A stretch of 11,642 nucleotides of DNA from an uncultured Flavobacteriales bacterium. GTDB lineage: Bacteria; Bacteroidota; Bacteroidia; Flavobacteriales_D; Sanyastnellaceae. Made by a program: the position numbers and the translations under genes. The notes beneath the pieces are model-generated. The model was not told the origin of the DNA. It searched no databases and was given only the letters and a program-made list of their open reading frames with translations. The stretch spans positions 1 through 11,642 of the forward strand of contig CALACF010000079.1 in assembly GCA_937890245.1 (NCBI GenBank). Reading direction: 5' to 3'. Below, in pieces: positions 6,684 through 11,642 of the stretch; position 1 is the first letter of the stretch, and each line of letters opens with the position of its first letter.

Positions 6684-9530
6684 ATGTCTTCGGGAAACTT
6701 TGCAAAACGACACATCGGTCCGCGCGACGGGCAGCAGCTAGAGATGCTGCAAGCGATGGGTCACGCTTCGATGGATGAGCTGATCTTGGCCACAGTGCCA
6801 GATGGTATTCGTTCAGAAGGTGAATTGGACTTGCCAATGCGCCTCCTAGAAGCAATGTACCTTGAACATATGGAGGAGGTTAGCAAGGAAAACACCTTGT
6901 TCCGCAACTTCATTGGGATGGGGTATCATCCGACGGAAGTGCCTTCGGTGATCCGACGTAACATCTTGGAAAATCCAGGCTGGTACACCGCCTACACGCC
7001 GTATCAAGCTGAAATTGCCCAAGGCCGACTCGAGGCTTTGATGAATTTTCAAAGCGTGGTCAGCGACTTGACAGGTATGGAACTCGCCGGTGCAAGTCTC
7101 TTGGACGAGGCGACAGCGGCAGCGGAGGGGATGACGATGCTTTACAATGCGCGTCCGCGCGCCCAAGCAAAGTCTGGGGCCAATCGTTTTCTCGTGGGCG
7201 CCGGCGTATTCGATTCTACCCTTGCCGTGATGCAAACCCGCGCCTCACATTTGGGCATCATCGTCGAAGTGGCCGAACGTGCCGAAATGGTTTGGGCTGA
7301 TGACGTATACGGCTGTCTGGTCCAATATCCGGACGATTGGGGGCGGGTTGAACCGCTATCCCAATTCATCACTGCAGCCCACGCTGCCGATGTGCGTGTG
7401 GTGGTCGCCGCCGACCTCCTCTCGCTCACCATCTTGCCCGCTCCAGGCGCCGAAGGCGCAGACGTGGTGGTGGGAAATACCCAGCGATTTGGCGTTCCGA
7501 TGGGCTATGGTGGCCCGCACGCCGCCTACTTCGCTACCCGCTTGACCTTCAAGCGGAACATCCCAGGACGGGTGATCGGTGCATCGGTGGACCGCCTCGG
7601 GAACATGGCCTATCGCATGGCATTGCAGACCCGGGAGCAGCATATCCGCCGGGCAAAAGCGACCTCGAATATTTGTACGGCGCAAGCCCTGCTTGCCATC
7701 ATGGCGTCCATGTATGCGGTCTACCACGGCCCCGAAGGATTGCGAACGATCGCAGTGAGCATCCATCGCTGGGCCGTGCAGCTGGCTGAGGCGGGACGCG
7801 CAGCGGGCCTCCCAGCTGAGCACGATCAGTTCTTCGACACGGTCGTCTTCAAACCGGCGGACATCGCCGCCCTGCGCCAACGCGCTGAAGGCAAACGCAT
7901 CAATCTTCGCTACCACGACGACGGAGCGCGCGTCGCAGTAGCCTTCCACGAGTGCACTTCTCCAGAAGATTTCTCGGACCTCTGCGAAGTCTTCGGTTTC
8001 AACGCCGACCCGTCGAGCATCCAAGACCTGCACCCCGACGAATCCAGCTTCCGACCGGTCGACTACCTCGCCCACCCCGTATTCAATTCGTATCACTCTG
8101 AAACGTCCATGATGCGTTACATGAAGCGTCTGGAAAACAAAGATTTGTCGCTCGTCCACACCATGATTCCGCTGGGTTCATGCACGATGAAACTCAACGC
8201 GGCCACCCAGCTGCTGCCCATCGGCTGGTCGGCCTTTGCCCAGTTGCACCCCTATTGCCCGCCAGCCCAGGCCGCCGGCACGCGCAAGATGATCGCCGAC
8301 CTGTCATCGTATCTCGCTGAAATCACGGGCTTCGCCGACGTCTCGCTCCAGCCAAACTCTGGCGCCCAAGGCGAATACGCCGGACTGCTCGCCATCCGTG
8401 CCTACCAAGCCGACCAGGGCCAAGGCCACCGCAACGTCTGCATCATTCCATCGAGCGCCCACGGCACCAATCCGGCCTCCGCGGTGATGTGCGGCATGAA
8501 GGTCGTGGTGGTCGGTTGCGACGCCCAGGGAAACATTGACATACAGGCGCTGCGAGAAAAATCGGAGCAGCACGCCGAACATCTATCGGCGTTGATGATC
8601 ACGTATCCATCGACCCACGGCGTCTTCGAGGAAGGCATTCTCGAGATCACCGAAATCATTCACTCGGCTGGAGGCCAGGTGTATATGGACGGCGCTAACA
8701 TGAATGCGCAGGTGGGCTTGACGAGCCCGGGCCTCATCGGCGCGGACGTCTGCCATTTAAACCTCCACAAGACCTTCGCAATTCCCCACGGCGGTGGCGG
8801 ACCGGGCGTTGGGCCGATCGGCGTTGCGGCGCATCTCGTGCCATTTTTGCCGGGCCACGAAAAGGGCCGTGCGGTCAGCGGTGCTCCCTTTGGTAGTGCG
8901 CTTGTGCACTTGATATCATATGGTTACATCCGTTTGCTCGGCCCGAGCGGCCTCTTGCAAAGCACCCAGGTGGCCATCCTCAATGCCAATTATCTCAGGC
9001 ATCGCCTCAAAGAAGACTTTGAAATTCTCTACACCGGCCCGCGCGGAACCGTGGCGCATGAAATGATTATCGACTGTCGCCCATATAAGGCGTCGGGCGT
9101 GGAGGTAACCGACATTGCCAAGCGCTTGATCGACTACGGCTTCCACGCACCGACCGTGAGTTGGCCCGTTGCCGGGACCATGATGATCGAGCCGACCGAA
9201 AGCGAGTCGCGTGAAGAAATCGACCGGTTTTGCGATGCCATGCTGGCCATCCGAGATGAGATACGAGCAGTTGAAGACGGGCGCTATGACCGGGTGGACA
9301 ACCCGCTGCGGATGGCCCCCCACACCGTGGGCGAACTGACGGCCAGCGAGTGGTCGCATCCCTACACGCGCGAAGTAGCAGCGTACCCGCTCAACGAAAT
9401 TCGCGGCCGCAAATTCTGGCCGGCCGTTGCACGCATCGACGACGCACACGGCGACCGAAATCTGATCTGCACCTGCCCTGCATTGTCCGAATATGCGGAG
9501 CCTGCGGTGCCTGAAGAAGTGACGGTTTGA
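6684..9530 (+). CDS. gcvP: Glycine dehydrogenase (aminomethyl-transferring), P protein of the glycine cleavage system
   Basis: A full-length 948-residue single-chain P protein (E. coli GcvP has 957), the PLP enzyme that decarboxylates glycine and passes the aminomethyl group to the lipoyl arm of H protein. The N-terminal half (about 8-435) begins KRHIGPRDGQQLEMLQAMG and includes FRNFIGMGYHPTEVP, ENPGWYTAYTPYQAEIAQGR and GVPMGYGGPHAAYFA. The C-terminal catalytic half carries GSCTMKLNAA (498-507), SGAQGEYAGL, SSAHGTNPASA with His593, YPSTHGVFEE, and LHKTFAIPHGGGGPG with the PLP-binding Lys696. Both halves are present in one chain, so this is the homodimeric form, not the split gcvPA/gcvPB form. 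The start at 6684 matches the family N-terminus and follows a -7 element directly. gcvT, gcvH and lpd are not in the window, so the gene appears to be a single-gene unit. Confidence 0.98.
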   Translation: MSSGNFAKRHIGPRDGQQLEMLQAMGHASMDELILATVPDGIRSEGELDLPMRLLEAMYLEHMEEVSKENTLFRNFIGMGYHPTEVPSVIRRNILENPGWYTAYTPYQAEIAQGRLEALMNFQSVVSDLTGMELAGASLLDEATAAAEGMTMLYNARPRAQAKSGANRFLVGAGVFDSTLAVMQTRASHLGIIVEVAERAEMVWADDVYGCLVQYPDDWGRVEPLSQFITAAHAADVRVVVAADLLSLTILPAPGAEGADVVVGNTQRFGVPMGYGGPHAAYFATRLTFKRNIPGRVIGASVDRLGNMAYRMALQTREQHIRRAKATSNICTAQALLAIMASMYAVYHGPEGLRTIAVSIHRWAVQLAEAGRAAGLPAEHDQFFDTVVFKPADIAALRQRAEGKRINLRYHDDGARVAVAFHECTSPEDFSDLCEVFGFNADPSSIQDLHPDESSFRPVDYLAHPVFNSYHSETSMMRYMKRLENKDLSLVHTMIPLGSCTMKLNAATQLLPIGWSAFAQLHPYCPPAQAAGTRKMIADLSSYLAEITGFADVSLQPNSGAQGEYAGLLAIRAYQADQGQGHRNVCIIPSSAHGTNPASAVMCGMKVVVVGCDAQGNIDIQALREKSEQHAEHLSALMITYPSTHGVFEEGILEITEIIHSAGGQVYMDGANMNAQVGLTSPGLIGADVCHLNLHKTFAIPHGGGGPGVGPIGVAAHLVPFLPGHEKGRAVSGAPFGSALVHLISYGYIRLLGPSGLLQSTQVAILNANYLRHRLKEDFEILYTGPRGTVAHEMIIDCRPYKASGVEVTDIAKRLIDYGFHAPTVSWPVAGTMMIEPTESESREEIDRFCDAMLAIRDEIRAVEDGRYDRVDNPLRMAPHTVGELTASEWSHPYTREVAAYPLNEIRGRKFWPAVARIDDAHGDRNLICTCPALSEYAEPAVPEEVTV

Positions 9531-9560
9531 GCTCTCGAAAACAGTGCACCTGAGGACATA

Positions 9561-9593
9561 CTTGCGAGTACCGCTTGGTTCACGCTATATTTG
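9561..9593 (+). promoter_or_regulatory. Promoter of the T9SS type A secreted protein gene
   Basis: TATATTTG at 9586-9593 matches the -7 consensus TAnnTTTG exactly, and CTTG at 9561-9564 (one mismatch from TTTG) lies 21 nt upstream, a normal Bacteroidota -33/-7 spacing. The start codon at 9621 is 27 nt after the -7 box, leaving a short leader of about 20 nt, unlike the start-proximal elements elsewhere in the window. The rest of the 90-bp gap after gcvP shows no terminator hairpin or other feature. Confidence 0.6.
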
Positions 9594-9620
9594 CGCTGAA
9601 ATCAAACAACTTCGATTCGC

Positions 9621-11600
9621 ATGAAGCACCTATACACAATGCTTATTGGACTGACGGTGAGCTCTTTCGCCCTCGGCCAACAACTCCAACGCGCCCAAGA
9701 GGGACGCGCCCAAACCACCCGCCAAGCTGCGGGTCAGAACGTCACAACTGCTGGTGCAGACCGCGACGTGATTTACACAAACGACTTTTCTGATTGCTCT
9801 ACATGGGTGTTTGAAAACGCAGTGGATGACTACGGATTGGTTACGAGCCCAGAAGGTCTCGACTACATCGGAGATATCAACTTTGAGTGCACAACTGATG
9901 GCCCCTCAGGTCCTTATAATGGATGGGCCGGTGGCACAGCTGGATCGGCTTCACCTGCACCGAACTTTGCAACAGCTGATAACGGATTCTTGATGGTCGA
10001 CTCTGACCTTTTCGGAGCTGAAGAGGAGTACGACAACAACTGGATCGAGAACAACATGGCAACGCTTGCCATGCCGATCGACTTGACCGGTCACCCTGAT
10101 GTGATTGTTGAGTTCGCAAGCAAGTACCGCTGCTGGGACAACTTTACCGATGTCGAGCGCTGCTACTTGGAGATCTCTGTGGACGGTGTGAACTGGCCGG
10201 ACATCGCCACCTTGGAAGAGTCAGAAGGACTTGCAGAGGACGGCATGGGCAACGTAGTTGGACAGCGCTGGGAGGTGTTCCCAGAGGCCGACCGCGGCTG
10301 GGAGACCACCGACCCAGAGGTTCGTCGTTTCGACATCTCTGAGCTCGCAGGCGAACAAGCCACTGTGTACCTCCGTCTTCGTTGGGTTGGCCAGTGGGGC
10401 TACGCTTGGATGATCGACGACCTCGTGGTCTTCGACACGCCAGCCAACGACCTTCGCATCAGCAACTACGTCAGCCACACGGATTATGAGACCAGTGGAA
10501 TTTGGGAAGCCCGTACATGGCCAAACAGCCAGATTATAGAGATGGATTTCGCAGTTGAGGCAGGCAACATGGGAACAGCCACACAGCCAAACTCTACCTT
10601 GAGCATGACCGTCAACGCTGTAGATGCCGGATATTCTGCTGGTGTAGACATTGCTTACGGCATGTCGGACACGCTTCGCGTGACGTACACACCAGATGCA
10701 GCCGCAGGTACGTATGACGCTGTTTACACAATCGCTTCTGATTCATTGGATCAGTACCCAGAGGACAACATGGCCAGCGACCAGTACGCAGTTACTGAGT
10801 TCTCTTACGGACGCGACAACGGCATGTTGGCCGGTCTTTCACCTGCCGACGGAACGGTGGACTACCTCGCGGCGGTTCCCTACGACATCTTCAATGAGCA
10901 GATGATCTACGGTATCGATGTTGCGATCATGGACGCTTCTCAGACTGAGACGGACGTGGTGTGTCACTTGTTTGATTGGGTTGAATGGAATGCAGGAGGC
11001 GACCAGTACTCAGGTTTGGTTGCGTCTTCTGACGAACTCAGCCTGGAGTCAAACTTCATGTGGTCCGGCGACGGCGCAGTGAATTGGTACACCTTCGCGT
11101 TTGAAGACCCGTACTTAGCTGAGGCAAACGGTGCTGTGATGGCTGTGTTTGAGCACCTCGGAGGCGACAACGTACAAATCGGAAGCTCACTTGATCAAGC
11201 AGAGCAGACGATCTTCGTCTACGGTCCTTTTGGGTCTGGAAGTGCGTACGATTGGTACTTCAGCACAGGCGCTTACATGATTCGCTTGAACCTCGACCCG
11301 AACTGCGAAAGTTCAGTTGCTGTTTCTGAAGTGAAAGGCGAAGGATTTGTGTTGGGCAACGCCTACCCGAACCCAGCCAACGAAACGGCCCGCGTAAAGT
11401 TCAACTTGGACCACACCGCGAACGTTTCATTCGAAGTCATGGACATCACGGGTGCACTCGTGTTGGACGTGGAGCAGGGCCGCTTGCCAGCTGGCCAGCA
11501 CAGCACCACGTTGAACGTGGAGGGCTTGACTGCAGGTCTCTACACGTACACCATCATTGTTGACGGCGCCCGCGCTACGAACAAGTTGGTGATCAAGTAA
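9621..11600 (+). CDS. Acidic secreted protein with T9SS type A C-terminal sorting domain
   Basis: A 659-residue exported protein. Residues 1-19 are a Sec signal peptide (MKHLYTMLIGLTVSSFALG, then QQLQ), followed by a Gln/Ala/Thr-rich stretch to about 48. Residues about 50-272 look like a MAM/concanavalin-type jelly roll: NDFSDCSTWVFEN, a CYLEISVDGVNWPDIATLE strand pair and a closing WMIDDLVVFD, a pattern frequent in Bacteroidota surface proteins. Regions about 276-400 and 400-575 are further beta-rich, Asp/Glu-rich segments that I cannot assign. Residues about 578-659 form the type A sorting domain: GNAYPNPAN, VSFEVMDITGALV, GLTAGLYTYTIIVDG and a terminal KLVIK, normally cleaved after outer-membrane translocation. 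It has its own promoter and a probable terminator, so it is likely monocistronic. No catalytic motif was recognised; a carbohydrate-binding or surface-layer role is possible but unproven. Base composition looks lower in GC than the neighbours. Confidence 0.9.
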   Translation: MKHLYTMLIGLTVSSFALGQQLQRAQEGRAQTTRQAAGQNVTTAGADRDVIYTNDFSDCSTWVFENAVDDYGLVTSPEGLDYIGDINFECTTDGPSGPYNGWAGGTAGSASPAPNFATADNGFLMVDSDLFGAEEEYDNNWIENNMATLAMPIDLTGHPDVIVEFASKYRCWDNFTDVERCYLEISVDGVNWPDIATLEESEGLAEDGMGNVVGQRWEVFPEADRGWETTDPEVRRFDISELAGEQATVYLRLRWVGQWGYAWMIDDLVVFDTPANDLRISNYVSHTDYETSGIWEARTWPNSQIIEMDFAVEAGNMGTATQPNSTLSMTVNAVDAGYSAGVDIAYGMSDTLRVTYTPDAAAGTYDAVYTIASDSLDQYPEDNMASDQYAVTEFSYGRDNGMLAGLSPADGTVDYLAAVPYDIFNEQMIYGIDVAIMDASQTETDVVCHLFDWVEWNAGGDQYSGLVASSDELSLESNFMWSGDGAVNWYTFAFEDPYLAEANGAVMAVFEHLGGDNVQIGSSLDQAEQTIFVYGPFGSGSAYDWYFSTGAYMIRLNLDPNCESSVAVSEVKGEGFVLGNAYPNPANETARVKFNLDHTANVSFEVMDITGALVLDVEQGRLPAGQHSTTLNVEGLTAGLYTYTIIVDGARATNKLVIK

Positions 11601-11613
11601 TCTGAAAATTGCG

Positions 11614-11639
11614 AGCCCTGCGGTTGATTTGCAGGGGCT
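11614..11639 (+). terminator. Probable rho-independent terminator hairpin
   Basis: AGCCCTGC (11614-11621) pairs with GCAGGGGCT (11631-11639) around a 9-nt loop, with a single bulged G, 13 nt after the stop codon at 11600. The window ends at 11642 with TGA after the stem, so any T-tract cannot be judged. Confidence 0.5.
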
Positions 11640-11642
11640 TGA

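Noticed and set aside
7356..8159. 267-codon open frame on the minus strand inside gcvP
   Set aside because: It is antisense to a clear, full-length conserved gene; its translation shows no domain, signal or family resemblance and is typical of high-GC shadow frames.
8916..9449. 177-codon minus-strand open frame at the 3' end of gcvP
   Set aside because: Antisense to the conserved C-terminal part of GcvP, with no recognisable protein features.
1..11642. CRISPR array, insertion sequence, integrase, toxin-antitoxin, phage-defence or biosynthetic cluster
   Set aside because: No spaced direct repeats, transposase or integrase motifs, small gene pairs or nuclease/defence domains were found; nearly all sequence is explained by eight ordinary genes.

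Overview
This window reads as ordinary chromosomal DNA from a fairly GC-rich member of the Bacteroidota, most likely a marine or aquatic Flavobacteriales-like lineage. Three things point there. Two secreted proteins end in type IX secretion (T9SS) sorting domains, one of the 'gliding motility-associated' (CHU_C, type B) class and one of the type A class with a YPNPA motif. One lipoprotein belongs to a Bacteroidota-typical SbsA-Ig family. Several genes carry the Bacteroidota -7 promoter element TAnnTTTG, or a one-mismatch version, close to the start codon instead of a clear Shine-Dalgarno site. The lineage below phylum level is inference.

Layout: (1) 100-3763, plus strand, three closely packed genes: a free methionine-R-sulfoxide reductase (msrC), an Ig-like lipoprotein whose start lies at or inside the end of msrC, and a large secreted multi-Ig protein with a type B T9SS domain. 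(2) 3800-6634, minus strand, read right to left: a UbiA-like polytopic membrane protein, kynureninase (kynU) 10 nt downstream, and a KtrA/TrkA-type potassium channel regulatory subunit. (3) 6684-9530, plus strand: gcvP, the single-chain glycine dehydrogenase of the glycine cleavage system, divergent from the UbiA-like gene across only 49 bp. (4) 9621-11600, plus strand: a secreted, acidic T9SS type A protein with its own promoter, followed by a probable terminator at the window edge.

The genes do not form one obvious pathway. They are single members of separate systems (amino-acid oxidation repair, tryptophan/kynurenine catabolism or NAD synthesis, K+ uptake control, glycine cleavage, surface protein export), and their usual partners (kynurenine monooxygenase, KtrB/TrkH, GcvT/GcvH, the T9SS machinery) are not in the window. 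I found no convincing new system. The points most worth a second look are a 15-bp tandem duplication that carries two possible promoter-plus-start modules at the msrC/lipoprotein junction, a recurring pattern of -7 elements 4-5 nt before start codons that suggests leaderless mRNAs, a UbiA-like protein lacking the first aspartate motif, and a regular five-repeat cysteine-paired array in the type B secreted protein.
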